Below, one piece after another: positions 9,388 to 17,775 of a DNA stretch of 64,000 nt. The notes under the pieces are model-generated. The model saw only the letters and a program-made list of their open reading frames with translations. It was not told the DNA's origin and made no database searches. A program made the translations under genes and the position numbers. Position 1 is the first letter of the stretch. Each line of letters starts with the position of its first letter. Source of the stretch: Acinetobacter bereziniae LMG 1003 = CIP 70.12 (GTDB taxonomy: Bacteria > Pseudomonadota > Gammaproteobacteria > Pseudomonadales > Moraxellaceae); the NCBI RefSeq assembly GCF_000368925.1, contig NZ_KB849755.1:649221-713220 (forward strand). Direction: 5' to 3'.

Positions 9388-10032
9388 CTAAAACGGAACT
9401 GGACAATCAAATTGTACAAGCTCCTCTGTTTTAGGATGATGAAAACTGAGTTGTTGTGCATGTAGACATAATCTTGGCGTAAGCTGCTGCTGTTCTACGG
9501 TTGCATATAAAGTATCACCAATAATGGGATGACCTAAATATTGCATATGTACACGTAACTGATGTGACCGTCCTGTAATCGGTGTTAATTGCACCCGAGT
9601 TACAGCCTGTTCTTGAATATGAAAATGCTCGATTGCTTTCCAGTGTGTTAAAGCTGGCTTGTTATGTGCTGGATCTACAATATGTAAAGGAGGATGTTCG
9701 GGATCATACACCACAGGAACATCTACAGTACCCTCACCTGCTAAGGTTCCTGCAACAACGGCTTGATAAATTTTAGCGGTTTGGCGCTCTTGAAACTGCC
9801 GCGAAATGGTTTTCTGTCCCCATTTGCTTAACCCAAAAACTAAAATACCAGAAGTATCACGATCTAAACGATGAATGAGTAAAGTCTTGGCTTCGATTTC
9901 TAATAATCTATTGATCACACAATCTTGTAAATCTGCTGTTTTTCCAGGAACAGTGAGTATGCCTGCTGGCTTATCAATCACCATAAAATCATCATCAAGA
10001 TGTATCAGGTGTTCGGTTAGAAAATTACTCAA
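9388..10032 (-). CDS. rluA: Dual-specificity pseudouridine synthase RluA
   Basis: RluA isomerises specific uridines to pseudouridine in 23S rRNA (U746) and some tRNAs (U32) in E. coli. This 214-residue protein has the catalytic motif HRLDRDTSG with its Asp near residue 57. It also has the family segments DKPAGILTVPG and ITGRSHQLRVHMQYLGHPI, and the length is close to E. coli RluA (219). It lacks an S4 domain, which fits RluA rather than RluC/D. Adjacency to rapA repeats the E. coli order. The apparent start is a TTG at 10032 with GGAAC upstream; no ATG occurs before the conserved region. Confidence 0.88.
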   Translation of the reverse strand: MSNFLTEHLIHLDDDFMVIDKPAGILTVPGKTADLQDCVINRLLEIEAKTLLIHRLDRDTSGILVFGLSKWGQKTISRQFQERQTAKIYQAVVAGTLAGEGTVDVPVVYDPEHPPLHIVDPAHNKPALTHWKAIEHFHIQEQAVTRVQLTPITGRSHQLRVHMQYLGHPIIGDTLYATVEQQQLTPRLCLHAQQLSFHHPKTEELVQFDCPVPF

Positions 10033-10339
10033 AGTTCAGTTCCAATGATCACGCAAACAAGCAGGCAATTCTAAGAATCTTGGACTAAAAATACAATCAA
10101 AATTATCTGATTTATTCGATTATTCTAAAGAAACAATAATAAATCGTACAATTATGCAAAAATCATCTGAAATTCTTTAAAGCAATCATGCGTCAAGATA
10201 CTTTTTGCCAATCTATTTGTCTCAAATACAGTAAAATCATTAAAAAAATAATTTTTAGCTTATTTTTTGGTAGCTTAAAATCTTAACACTGATTTTCTTA
10301 AATGCTATAAACAGAAGCATCGTTAGAAAAGAGTAAAGC
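10033..10339. other. AT-rich intergenic region
   Basis: This separates the divergent rluA and lipoprotein genes. It presumably contains both promoters. I see no strong repeat, terminator or ORF. Confidence 0.4.
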
Positions 10340-11041
10340 ATGAATAAATTCAATAATAAGTTTACATTGTCAATTTGCCTATTTTCTGCATTTGTAATGA
10401 CAGGTTGTGCGACCTCTACCCTTCTAAAAAAAGATAATGGAGTTCGGACGCACAGTGTCAAACATGTTTTAACTTCGGACAATGTAGTCGCCTTTGGTAA
10501 ACCCGCTTCTGGTCTTTCAGATCTCCCTGCTGACAGTATCGTCATTGCTGGGCAAAAAAATAATTATGTATTAACTCAAGGTGGTACACGATTTGCCAAA
10601 GTCATTACAGGGCTTGACCCAAAACTGATCCAAATTGATAGAGAACTTACCTTTTATTCAGCAAAGAATGATGGTGAGTTTGCAGGAACGCTTCCGTTGC
10701 GCTATATCAAACTTTCTGAAGATGTGACCAAGCAAGACCGTGAGTTTTTCATTGAAAATGGTGCGGAAGAATGTACAACCTCAAGTGACCAACGATTAAA
10801 AGCACAACGTTTCTGCTTTAATATTGCCTTGTCAGGTCGTATTTATCCACCTGCTTCAAACATTGCATCCCTAAAAGCATTAAGCAAACCCTATCAAGTC
10901 AGTATTTATACAACTGAACAGGTAACAGATTACTCAAAAGCAGGAAGTAAAACAGCAGATAAATTGGTGCTTTTCCCATTCGCAGTCGCTTTTGATGTCG
11001 TCACTTTACCGTTCCAAGCGATACATAAAATTTTTGATTGA
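10340..11041 (+). CDS. Predicted lipoprotein of unknown function
   Basis: A 233-residue protein with a lipoprotein signal: basic start, hydrophobic stretch FTLSICLFSAFVMTG, then the lipobox TGC with the acylated Cys at residue 23. The mature part has two further cysteines (EECTTSS and QRFCFNIA) that could pair. Near the end, LVLFPFAVAFDVVTLPFQAI resembles the tail of YceK/YidQ-type small lipoproteins, but I do not recognise the main domain. It is monocistronic, with a strong terminator after it. It is probably anchored in the outer membrane; no function is claimed. Confidence 0.75.
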   Translation: MNKFNNKFTLSICLFSAFVMTGCATSTLLKKDNGVRTHSVKHVLTSDNVVAFGKPASGLSDLPADSIVIAGQKNNYVLTQGGTRFAKVITGLDPKLIQIDRELTFYSAKNDGEFAGTLPLRYIKLSEDVTKQDREFFIENGAEECTTSSDQRLKAQRFCFNIALSGRIYPPASNIASLKALSKPYQVSIYTTEQVTDYSKAGSKTADKLVLFPFAVAFDVVTLPFQAIHKIFD

Positions 11042-11094
11042 ACTTTATCATAAACCATAACTTTGATCGTGTTCTTGTAAGTGATAGGTCTGAT

Positions 11095-11136
11095 AAAAAA
11101 CTAAATTTTCGTTCTCAGTGAAAATTTAGTTTTTTG
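11095..11136 (+). terminator. Rho-independent terminator after the lipoprotein gene
   Basis: A 16-base stem AAAAAACTAAATTTTC/GAAAATTTAGTTTTTT encloses a 10-base loop and ends in a T run. It lies about 50 bases beyond the lipoprotein stop codon. Confidence 0.85.
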
Positions 11137-11326
11137 TGGCTGGCAAAATTCTATAAAAACCACACTAAAATTTGAGCTTTACACATAGCAATCCAGATGC
11201 ACTCCCCCCCAATTTAATATATTTTTCAAAACGTGGCTGGCTCAAATAAACCAATTTAACACTTGAGCTTCGAGTCAACTCCAATCTTAGAATCAAATTT
11301 AACTCAATCAACAAAGAGGTTGTTTT

Positions 11327-11899
11327 ATGCAGATTCTATATAGCAAAGGGTACATGCGATTAAGCATAAGTTTTATTTTATTGGCGCTGTTAATCACGAC
11401 TTCCATCATGCCCACTAAACATGTTCGTATAGAAACCAAAATCGTGATCAATAAGCCCATTGAACAGGTGTGGGCACAATTTAAATGTGTTGATGCTTAT
11501 TCAAAATGGAATACTTTATTCAATATAGAAAAATTCCCAACACAAGTTGGACAACAGATCAAGGTTGATTTATACGATGAGAATGGAAAAGTAAAAATTC
11601 AAATGCAACCCGTTGTGCTCAGCTTAGAAAACTATCATCTTGAATGGGAAGGAAAATTGTATGTCAATGGATTGTTTAATGGTCGTCATCAATTCATTTT
11701 TCAGTCATTGGATGAGAATACAACTGAACTTATTCAAGCTGAAGATTTCAAAGGGCTGCTTATTCCATTTTTAAATCGAGCGGTCATTCAACCAACATTA
11801 CTCAATTTCAGAAAAATGAATGTATCATTTAAGACTTATGTTGAAACTTATAACTTAGATTCAAATCCATGTTCAGACACTGTTAACGAGAAAAAATAA
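11327..11899 (+). CDS. Membrane-anchored SRPBCC-family protein
   Basis: A 190-residue protein with a single N-terminal hydrophobic segment at about residues 12-28. An SRPBCC (polyketide cyclase/START-like) domain follows: the VIVNKPIEQVW-type opening strand reads IVINKPIEQVWAQFKCV, then SKWNTLF and a C-terminal helix. Such domains bind hydrophobic ligands, and the anchor suggests a periplasmic-side location. A clear AAAGAGG ribosome-binding site precedes the ATG. A MerR-type regulator starts one base after the stop codon, so the two are almost certainly co-transcribed. Substrate and role are unknown. Confidence 0.72.
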   Translation: MQILYSKGYMRLSISFILLALLITTSIMPTKHVRIETKIVINKPIEQVWAQFKCVDAYSKWNTLFNIEKFPTQVGQQIKVDLYDENGKVKIQMQPVVLSLENYHLEWEGKLYVNGLFNGRHQFIFQSLDENTTELIQAEDFKGLLIPFLNRAVIQPTLLNFRKMNVSFKTYVETYNLDSNPCSDTVNEKK

Positions 11900-11900
11900 A

Positions 11901-12329
11901 ATGAATATTAGTCAATTTTCAAAAAAGCATGGCGTATCTCCGGATACGCTACGCTTTTACGAGGAATTAAAAATACTTGTCCCAGATCGATTGAAAAATG
12001 GTTATAGAAACTATCAAGCGCATCATGAACAGCAGATCAAATCTATTATTGCGCTAAAAAGTATTGGTTTTAGCTTAATAGAAATCAAACATATCCTTGA
12101 GTTAAGTCAACAGCCAGCATCTGAAAACTGCAATATACTTTCCAACCAACTCATTGATGAAAAACAAGCTTTGATTCACCAACAAATACAATTGCTCGAA
12201 TATGGAAAAAACACCTTGGATCATCTCAAACAATATATCAAGGAGAATAGCTTTATTGAAAATCAGCACAATATTGAAGAAATGATCGAAAACTTATATC
12301 AGTTGAGTAAACAGGCGAAAGCGCAATAA
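11901..12329 (+). CDS. MerR-family transcriptional regulator
   Basis: A 142-residue regulator with the MerR winged-helix N-terminus (ISQFSKKHGVSPDTLRFYEE, residues 3-22), the second element NGYRNY, and a long dimerisation helix. It has only one cysteine (about residue 77), so it lacks the metal-binding Cys set of CadR/ZntR. It more likely senses an organic ligand or stress. It lies one base after the SRPBCC gene. The target may be its own operon, whose upstream region lies at 11140-11326. Family is certain; the signal is unknown. Confidence 0.85.
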   Translation: MNISQFSKKHGVSPDTLRFYEELKILVPDRLKNGYRNYQAHHEQQIKSIIALKSIGFSLIEIKHILELSQQPASENCNILSNQLIDEKQALIHQQIQLLEYGKNTLDHLKQYIKENSFIENQHNIEEMIENLYQLSKQAKAQ

Positions 12330-12542
12330 TGTCATCATGTAAACACTTAACTTTTGCTAAAAACAAAGCATCAGTTAAAAGATTGACTATATTTACAGTC
12401 AAACCGCCTGATTATTCATACACGTGATTCGATTTCAATCATACATATCCGATACGCTTTATACTTTTATACAAATTATTAGAAGCTTTTAGAGATTCAT
12501 TTATTTTTACTTTTGAATAGTCGATGATCTTTCTATCATGAG

Positions 12543-12723
12543 ATGAAATGGATGTTGTCATGTTAAGCGGGTGTATATGAGCAAAAACCAAGCACCGCTT
12601 TGGTTGCAGCGCAAGACTACCGTTAAACAAAAATTGCTTGAGCAAAGTAAAGCATCGCATCGTATCGCCTACGTAAAACGATTTAAACTTTAGAAGCAAA
12701 CGGTGGCAATGAAAGTTTTTATA
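12543..12723 (+). repeat. Dispersed intergenic repeat, copy B
   Basis: The same family as copy A. The shared core ATTTAAACTTTA is at 12681-12692, preceded by TATCGCCTACG as in copy A and followed by GGTGGCAATGAAAG. The left end has a degenerate ATGGATG palindrome. The middle (ATGAGCAAAAACCAAGCA) matches copy C more closely than copy A. No ORF is present. Confidence 0.7.
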
Positions 12724-13113
12724 GGATTAAACAATAAATTCATCGCATTGATTCTATTGATTAAGAGAAATATATTTTACCCTATGAATTTCTTAACAGA
12801 TTGAATATATGACTATCCATCTAGATTGAATGATGAAATCTACATAACAACCGCAACTCATCTCAGTTTTATTGAAAATGTGGATTCATGCTATTTGCAA
12901 CAATTAATTACAACGCTTTGGATACTTTGCTTTGGCAAAAAATTAAATACGTTTCTATCCATTAAAGATAAATATTTGTTTCAATATGGATTAAAGTCAG
13001 TAAATAATTTTTGAAGAAGCATAAAATCAGAGACAAAACTGATTGAAATCGGATATATTTTCACCAAACCTGAGCCATTTGGTAAAAGTTTAAACAAATT
13101 CACAAAGTACCTG

Positions 13114-13162
13114 TTGTAAAAAACAACAGATTCTTTATAATTCACTCAAACAGACAAGTCTG
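13114..13162 (+). promoter_or_regulatory. Candidate promoter with TetR-type operator palindrome
   Basis: A perfect -10 hexamer TATAAT at 13136-13141 lies 16 bases after a TTGTAA -35-like hexamer at 13114-13119. The palindrome CAGAC-AA-GTCTG at 13151-13162 covers the expected start of transcription, the usual place for a repressor site. The nearest regulator is the TetR-family gene at 13422-13991. No protein gene follows; the next signal is a terminator at 13304-13337. Confidence 0.5.
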
Positions 13163-13337
13163 TCTATTTAGCTGAAATAAAACCGAATGACATGTGCATT
13201 CAGAGGGTAAAAGAAATAAATATAAGAAGACGCTTAAGCATCTCATCATCTTAACGTTGATTGTGAATGCAATAAGCGTTAAGTACATAAGAAACTTATC
13301 AGCAAAGCGCGATAGCATAAAGTTATCGCGCTTTTTT
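13148..13337 (+). ncRNA. Possible small RNA or remnant transcription unit
   Basis: About 190 bases lie between the promoter-like elements and a strong terminator. They hold no ORF above about 10 codons. A hairpin CTTAACG/CGTTAAG spans about 13250-13281, with a GCTTAAGC palindrome before it. This fits either a repressor-controlled small RNA or the ends of a unit whose gene was deleted. There is no homology evidence, so the call is speculative. Confidence 0.3.
13304..13337. terminator. Bidirectional rho-independent terminator
   Basis: The stem AAAGCGCGATA/TATCGCGCTTT is followed by a T run on the plus strand and mirrored by A residues on the other side. It can end the minus-strand tetR gene (stop at 13422) and any plus-strand transcript from 13148. 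Confidence 0.8.
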
Positions 13338-13421
13338 ATTTTAATATTCGACAGTGAAGCTTGAACATAAATTTATGCATAAGCTTCAATTCGACATAAA
13401 CTGTCCTGCGAATATTCAATA

Positions 13422-13991
13422 TTAAGAAGCGACTGCCAATTCCATTTGGATCAAAGTTTCTACTCTTTTCCAATAATCATCTAAACTCACTTGCTTGGGA
13501 TCAATCTGAGCTTGAATCGTCATTCCATCAAGGATACTCGACAAAAAACCTGCCATTTGAACATCTTGTTTTATGCCTAAATGACGTAGAGCATGACTCA
13601 AATGCCCTTTTAACCATTCCTTATAATCAATTGCTGGTTGCAATGATGAAGGATATATTTTTGAAATTTCTTCAACCGCTTTTTGGAACATACAACCATT
13701 AAAATCTGCTGAATGAAACCAAGCGTTGTACCACACAAAAATAGCTCTAATATGAGATAAATAATCGTCAGGATCACACTCGGCTATTGCAGCACCTAGG
13801 GATTGTTGCAAATTATGATTTCTAGTCACTAAACACTCTTCAATCAATTTCGCTTTAGATGGGAAATACTTATAAAACGTCATTTTTGCAACGCCAGACT
13901 CACTAATAATCCGGTCTATACCAATAGAATTATAGCTATAAGAATTAAAGAGTTTCAGCGCTGTATTAATGATGTCCTCTTTTTTTGACAT
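13422..13991 (-). CDS. TetR/AcrR-family transcriptional regulator
   Basis: A 189-residue TetR-family repressor. The N-terminal helix-turn-helix is clear (ALKLFNSYSYNSIGIDRIISESGVAKMTFYKYFPSK in outline, residues 11-46). The C-terminal ligand domain carries CMFQKAVEEIS and a late DDYWKRVETLIQME stretch common in regulators of reactive-compound detoxification genes. The ATG at 13991 is the only sensible start. No structural gene it would obviously control is adjacent; a matching palindrome lies downstream at 13151-13162. Ligand unknown. Confidence 0.85.
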   Translation of the reverse strand: MSKKEDIINTALKLFNSYSYNSIGIDRIISESGVAKMTFYKYFPSKAKLIEECLVTRNHNLQQSLGAAIAECDPDDYLSHIRAIFVWYNAWFHSADFNGCMFQKAVEEISKIYPSSLQPAIDYKEWLKGHLSHALRHLGIKQDVQMAGFLSSILDGMTIQAQIDPKQVSLDDYWKRVETLIQMELAVAS

Positions 13992-14241
13992 TTATTTTTA
14001 CCCAACGTATAAAAATTTAAGATTAAAATTAAGGCATTAGCTTATAAGAGCAGCACATATATAGGCGTTACTTCACGATATGATAGGAATTATATCTTAA
14101 ATTTGCAACAACATAGATTTTTTGCACAAAACAATCTTGAACAAAGGACAAGTGTCTGAAATATAAAATATTAAAATTGAGTTAATACTAGCAAATTAAT
14201 TTATTTTTGACTATGATAAAAACGGTAAAATTAAAATTTCA

Positions 14242-15099
14242 ATGCAGCATATGAACATATTCTCTTTTACGCAATCAGAACATACTCGTCTTGAGTTGCT
14301 GCAGTTCATCCAAAATTCTTTAAAACCTGAAATATGGCAACAAAATACTCAAGCTGTAAATCATCTCAAGCGACTGACACAACAACATCCTCTATTTAAA
14401 CATCCAATATTAGAGCAACTTCATCAATGCCAATTTAGTTTGGATCAATTAAAATTTATCCATATCAATTATTTTACTGCTATCGTTAAAAATTTTACTG
14501 ATGCTTTGAGCATGGTAATCTACCAAGCGTACAAGTTGGAACAAAACTCAAATATCTTAGAAGAAAATAGAATCGCATCAAAAATTTATGCACGTTACTT
14601 GCTGTCGCTCAACTTAATTGATGAATTGGGTTTCAATACCCATCAACTTGAACAAAGTTCAGCTGCTAAATCTCATCTGGTGTATTTCTTAAAATTAATG
14701 CAGCAGTTAGACCTAGAACCATTAGATCAAAGTAAAACTCAAATCGAAGCATATGCACTCGCCGAGTATATACAAAAACATTTGTCCTCTTATGCTGACC
14801 TTCTGCTGATTTTGGCGTGCACAGAACTACAGGTGATCAAATTTAGTGAAGCATTGCGAAACAATATGGCGATTTATAATAGCATCTATATCGAGGGCTA
14901 CTATGCATGTCATGGTCTGGCTGACCAGGAGGCTTCAACACTCGCCAATGATGACAATCATCAAGATGATATTTGGACATTGCTTGCACAATGCTACTCA
15001 TCAGAAAATCAACAACATCTACAGCAAATTCAGTCTGAATATTTAGCTCTGTGGAATAATTTTTGGAGCAAAATGAAAATTTGTACTGCAACAATTTAA
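14242..15099 (+). CDS. Heme-oxygenase-like (iron-containing redox enzyme family) protein
   Basis: A mostly helical 285-residue protein resembling the heme-oxygenase-like diiron oxidase (HDO) superfamily. The NLIDELG segment ending in Glu128, with His134 after it, fits the first metal-ligand helix. Glu195 (ACTELQ) and His224-x3-Asp228 (CHGLADQE) fit later ligands. The His expected three residues after the Asp is Ala231 here, with Glu230 next to it, so the metal site may be altered. Start at 14242, with an alternative ATG at 14251. Transcribed alone; no partner gene suggests a substrate. An open frame continues after its stop codon (see 15100-15459). Confidence 0.55.
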   Translation: MQHMNIFSFTQSEHTRLELLQFIQNSLKPEIWQQNTQAVNHLKRLTQQHPLFKHPILEQLHQCQFSLDQLKFIHINYFTAIVKNFTDALSMVIYQAYKLEQNSNILEENRIASKIYARYLLSLNLIDELGFNTHQLEQSSAAKSHLVYFLKLMQQLDLEPLDQSKTQIEAYALAEYIQKHLSSYADLLLILACTELQVIKFSEALRNNMAIYNSIYIEGYYACHGLADQEASTLANDDNHQDDIWTLLAQCYSSENQQHLQQIQSEYLALWNNFWSKMKICTATI

Positions 15100-15444
15100 T
15101 GTTTTTCATCAGCCAAATTTTATCTAACATGTTTAATTGGCATCATTTGCTGGCACTGCGATCATATTTTGCGGTATGGCGCCATGAATACCAACGATAT
15201 TAAGGATGAGCAGGATATTTCTTTAAAACGACAGCAGTAAAATCAAAGTGAGGCTTTATTAGCAAAACTTGCACTATTACGATTGAGTAAAAATTTCTCA
15301 GTCGATATTCCTTCAGAATCCCACCTCAACCAAAACAAAAATCATCAATATTTTTCACTTCGATCCACGTTTCTCAATCAAGATGCGCTTTTCATACATA
15401 TCCGAGTCGAAGTTCTTATATCCCCCATCCCCCTATACTTTAAT
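15100..15444. other. Intergenic stretch with an open, stop-interrupted frame
   Basis: The frame of the upstream gene stays open for 46 codons after its stop, meets TAA at 15238-15240, then stays open 72 codons to TAA at 15457-15459. That is long for AT-rich non-coding DNA. An ATG at 15184 starts an 18-codon piece. I recognise no family in the translation. It may be a decayed gene or 3' extension, or chance. Confidence 0.3.
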
Positions 15445-16086
15445 TTAACGCGACTCTAAAGCTGGTTGTGAGGCAGTATTTTGTTTACGTTCTTGATTCG
15501 CTTTTTTAATCACCTGATATCCACCTGTTAACCCTAAAGTTGCCATAATCACTGCGACAATCAAATCAGGGAACATACTTCCCGTACCAAATACACCGAT
15601 TGCAGCAAAAATTACCGCGACATTCCCAATCGCATCATTGCGGCTACACAACCAAACAGATTGCATGTTTGAGTCCCCATCTCTAAATGCATAAAGCACA
15701 ACTGCTGAAATCACATTGGCAATAAGTGCAAGGACACCAATAACGCCCATTGTGATTGCTTCGGGCGGAATCCCCTGTATATATGCATAAATAGTTTTTG
15801 CAATTACCACAAATCCAAAAATTGCCATGATTGCGCCTTTAAATAATGCAACCGTTGCCCGCCAATACAAACTTGCCCCTAAAACAGCCAAAGAAACTGC
15901 ATAATTGACAGCATCACCAAAGAAGTCGAGTGAATCAGCCCATAGTGCTGAAGAGTGTGCATAAGCACCACCAATCAGCTCGACAAAAAACATGGCAAGA
16001 TTGATAAATAAAGCAATCCACAAAGCCGTTCTAAACTTACTATTCGGTTTTTGTGGTGCAGGTTCATGACTACATGTACATGCCAT
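15445..16086 (-). CDS. Cation diffusion facilitator-type metal transporter
   Basis: A 213-residue inner-membrane protein of the cation transporter (CDF/CzcD-like) family, likely exporting a divalent metal. Hydrophobic helices follow a metal-binding-looking N-terminus (CTCSHEP). The CDF signature region ALWADSLDFFGDAVNYAVSLAVL places Asp residues in a transmembrane helix, and a second Asp lies at CSRNDAIGNVAV. It lacks the usual C-terminal cytoplasmic domain. The ATG at 16086 is chosen for its AGGAGA ribosome-binding site; a longer frame to 16134 is less likely. It is divergent from a Pb/Cd-type MerR regulator, which should control it. Confidence 0.85.
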   Translation of the reverse strand: MACTCSHEPAPQKPNSKFRTALWIALFINLAMFFVELIGGAYAHSSALWADSLDFFGDAVNYAVSLAVLGASLYWRATVALFKGAIMAIFGFVVIAKTIYAYIQGIPPEAITMGVIGVLALIANVISAVVLYAFRDGDSNMQSVWLCSRNDAIGNVAVIFAAIGVFGTGSMFPDLIVAVIMATLGLTGGYQVIKKANQERKQNTASQPALESR

Positions 16087-16206
16087 GACAGATCTCCTGA
16101 GTGAAATATCAGTTGTTGATTTGTCTTTGCACAAGCAACCTCATGATCTTTTTTTAATGTAATTGCAAGAGCGGTATAGACAATAATCAAATTAAGCTAT
16201 ACTGCT

Positions 16207-16237
16207 ATTTAAAACTATGGAGTAAGTCCAAGGTCAA
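16207..16237 (-). promoter_or_regulatory. MerR-type promoter and operator for the metal transporter
   Basis: On the minus strand a TTGACC -35 (16232-16237) and a TTAAAT -10 (16207-16212) are separated by 19 bases, the lengthened spacer typical of MerR-activated promoters. The spacer contains a dyad (TGGA-gtaag-TCCA, 16218-16230) where the regulator would bind. It reads toward the CDF transporter. Confidence 0.7.
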
Positions 16238-16258
16238 GCAAAAAATAGAGGAATAATC

Positions 16259-16663
16259 ATGCAGCAGTATTTAATCAGTGATCTTGCAAAAAAAACTCAG
16301 CTTTCAACTGATACTGTACGTTTTTATGAAAAAAAACAGCTCATTCAGTCCAGCTATCGCGCAGAAAACAATTATAAATACTATGATGAAGATTGCTTAA
16401 AACGACTGATTTTTATCAAACGCTGTCGTTCATTGGACATGACCTTACATGAAATTACCCAACTTTTAGAACAAATTCAGCATCCTGAACAGGATTGTAA
16501 AGTGATCGATCAGTTGATCGAAGAACATATTCAACATGTCGAAACGCGTATTCATGAATTGCAAAATTTTAAATCTCAATTACAACAATTACGTCAGTCC
16601 TGCTCATTAAATACCACCATTGATCACTGTCAAATCATCAAAAAACTAGAAGCCTCAGAATAA
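16259..16663 (+). CDS. MerR-family metal-responsive regulator, CadR/PbrR-like
   Basis: A 134-residue MerR regulator with an N-terminal winged helix (LISDLAKKTQLSTDTVRFYEKKQLI). Cys80, Cys115 and Cys124 have the same spacing (35 and 9 residues) as the metal-binding cysteines of PbrR, pointing to Pb(II)/Cd(II) or a related soft or borderline metal. An AGAGGA ribosome-binding site precedes the ATG. It is divergent from a CDF transporter whose promoter shows the 19-base spacer this family needs, so it very likely activates that pump. The exact metal is inferred. Confidence 0.87.
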   Translation: MQQYLISDLAKKTQLSTDTVRFYEKKQLIQSSYRAENNYKYYDEDCLKRLIFIKRCRSLDMTLHEITQLLEQIQHPEQDCKVIDQLIEEHIQHVETRIHELQNFKSQLQQLRQSCSLNTTIDHCQIIKKLEASE

Positions 16664-16713
16664 TTGATTTACTCCGATTATTCGCTCAGTCCCATGTTTC
16701 ATTGAGTTCTGGT

Positions 16714-17772
16714 TTATTGAATTTTTTGAAATACTGTTTTATGTAATTTCAACGATACCCCGACCAATAAAATCAGAACTGGAACTTCTACCAATGGACC
16801 AATGATCGTTGTAAAGGCAACAGGCGATGCCAAACCAAAGGTGGCAATCGCAACCGCTAGCGCTAATTCAAAATTATTGCCTGCAGCCGTAAATGAAATA
16901 GCCGTTGTTTTGGCATAATCATTTCCTATCCATTTACTCATAAAAAAGCTTAGGAAAAACATCAGTACAAAATACAGAACCAATGGAATCGCAATCCGCA
17001 ATACATCTAAAGGAAGACTAATCACATCAGCGCCTTTTAAGCTGAACATTGCCACAATGGTAAACAATAATGCCAGTAAACTGATTGGGCTGATTTTAGG
17101 GATGAAAATATTTGTATACCAATCCAACCCCTTCATTTTGACCAGTATCGCACGGCTCAAAAAACCCAAAAGAAATGGAATGCCCAAATAGACTAAAACA
17201 GCATGAGTAATGGTCCAAAAACCGACGTCAATGAATTTAGCTTCTACACCAAAATACGGAGGTAAAATACCTAGAAACAACCAAGCATAGCTACTAAAAA
17301 AAAGAATTTGAAAAATGCTATTGAAAGCAACCAAAGCCGCAACGTACTGATTATCACCGCCAGCCAAATTATTCCATACCAACACCATGGCAATACAGCG
17401 CGCCAGTCCAATCAGGATCAAACCCGTCATATATTCAGGATACTGATGTAAAAAAATAATGGCTAAAACAAACATCAAACACGGTGCAATCAACCAATTT
17501 TGCAATAAAGATAAAAGCAGTGTTCGCTTGTCCTTAAATACCTGTGGTAGCGTTTTATAATCCACTTTGGCAAGTGGTGGGTACATCATTAAAATGAGAC
17601 CCATCGCAATCGGAATATTGACTGAATCTAAACTTAAATGATTTAAATTTGTCGATACCTGCGGGAAAAATATGCCAATAGCAATTCCGAATGCCATAGC
17701 CATAAAAATCCATAATGTCAGATGTCGATCAAGAAAAGACATTTTCGAAGTCTGCTGGGTAAAACGCATCAT
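16714..17772 (-). CDS. acr3: Arsenite efflux transporter Acr3
   Basis: Acr3 exports arsenite across the inner membrane. The 352-residue protein has about ten hydrophobic segments. The family signature GLARCIAMVLVWNNLAGGD near residues 120-138 includes the conserved Cys needed for transport, and a second signature FTAAGNNFELALAVAIA lies near 295. It starts 3 bases after arsR on the same strand, so the two form an operon repressed by ArsR. The gene is sometimes named arsB although it is unrelated to E. coli ArsB. Confidence 0.93.
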   Translation of the reverse strand: MMRFTQQTSKMSFLDRHLTLWIFMAMAFGIAIGIFFPQVSTNLNHLSLDSVNIPIAMGLILMMYPPLAKVDYKTLPQVFKDKRTLLLSLLQNWLIAPCLMFVLAIIFLHQYPEYMTGLILIGLARCIAMVLVWNNLAGGDNQYVAALVAFNSIFQILFFSSYAWLFLGILPPYFGVEAKFIDVGFWTITHAVLVYLGIPFLLGFLSRAILVKMKGLDWYTNIFIPKISPISLLALLFTIVAMFSLKGADVISLPLDVLRIAIPLVLYFVLMFFLSFFMSKWIGNDYAKTTAISFTAAGNNFELALAVAIATFGLASPVAFTTIIGPLVEVPVLILLVGVSLKLHKTVFQKIQ

Positions 17773-17775
17773 GAT

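Larger units (their letters stand above)
12330..13421. other. Gene-free 1.1 kb region
   Basis: No convincing protein gene occurs here. It contains one dispersed repeat copy (12543-12723), a candidate promoter with an operator-like palindrome (13114-13162) and a terminator (13304-13337), all listed separately. A 62-codon reading frame at 12826-13014 starts with TTG, has no ribosome-binding site and no recognisable features, so it is not called. The low gene content contrasts with the rest of the window and suggests loss of genes or a non-coding RNA. Confidence 0.55.

Noticed and set aside
12826..13014. 62-codon reading frame in the gene-free region
   Set aside because: It starts with TTG, has no ribosome-binding site, no recognisable motif and an AT-driven composition.
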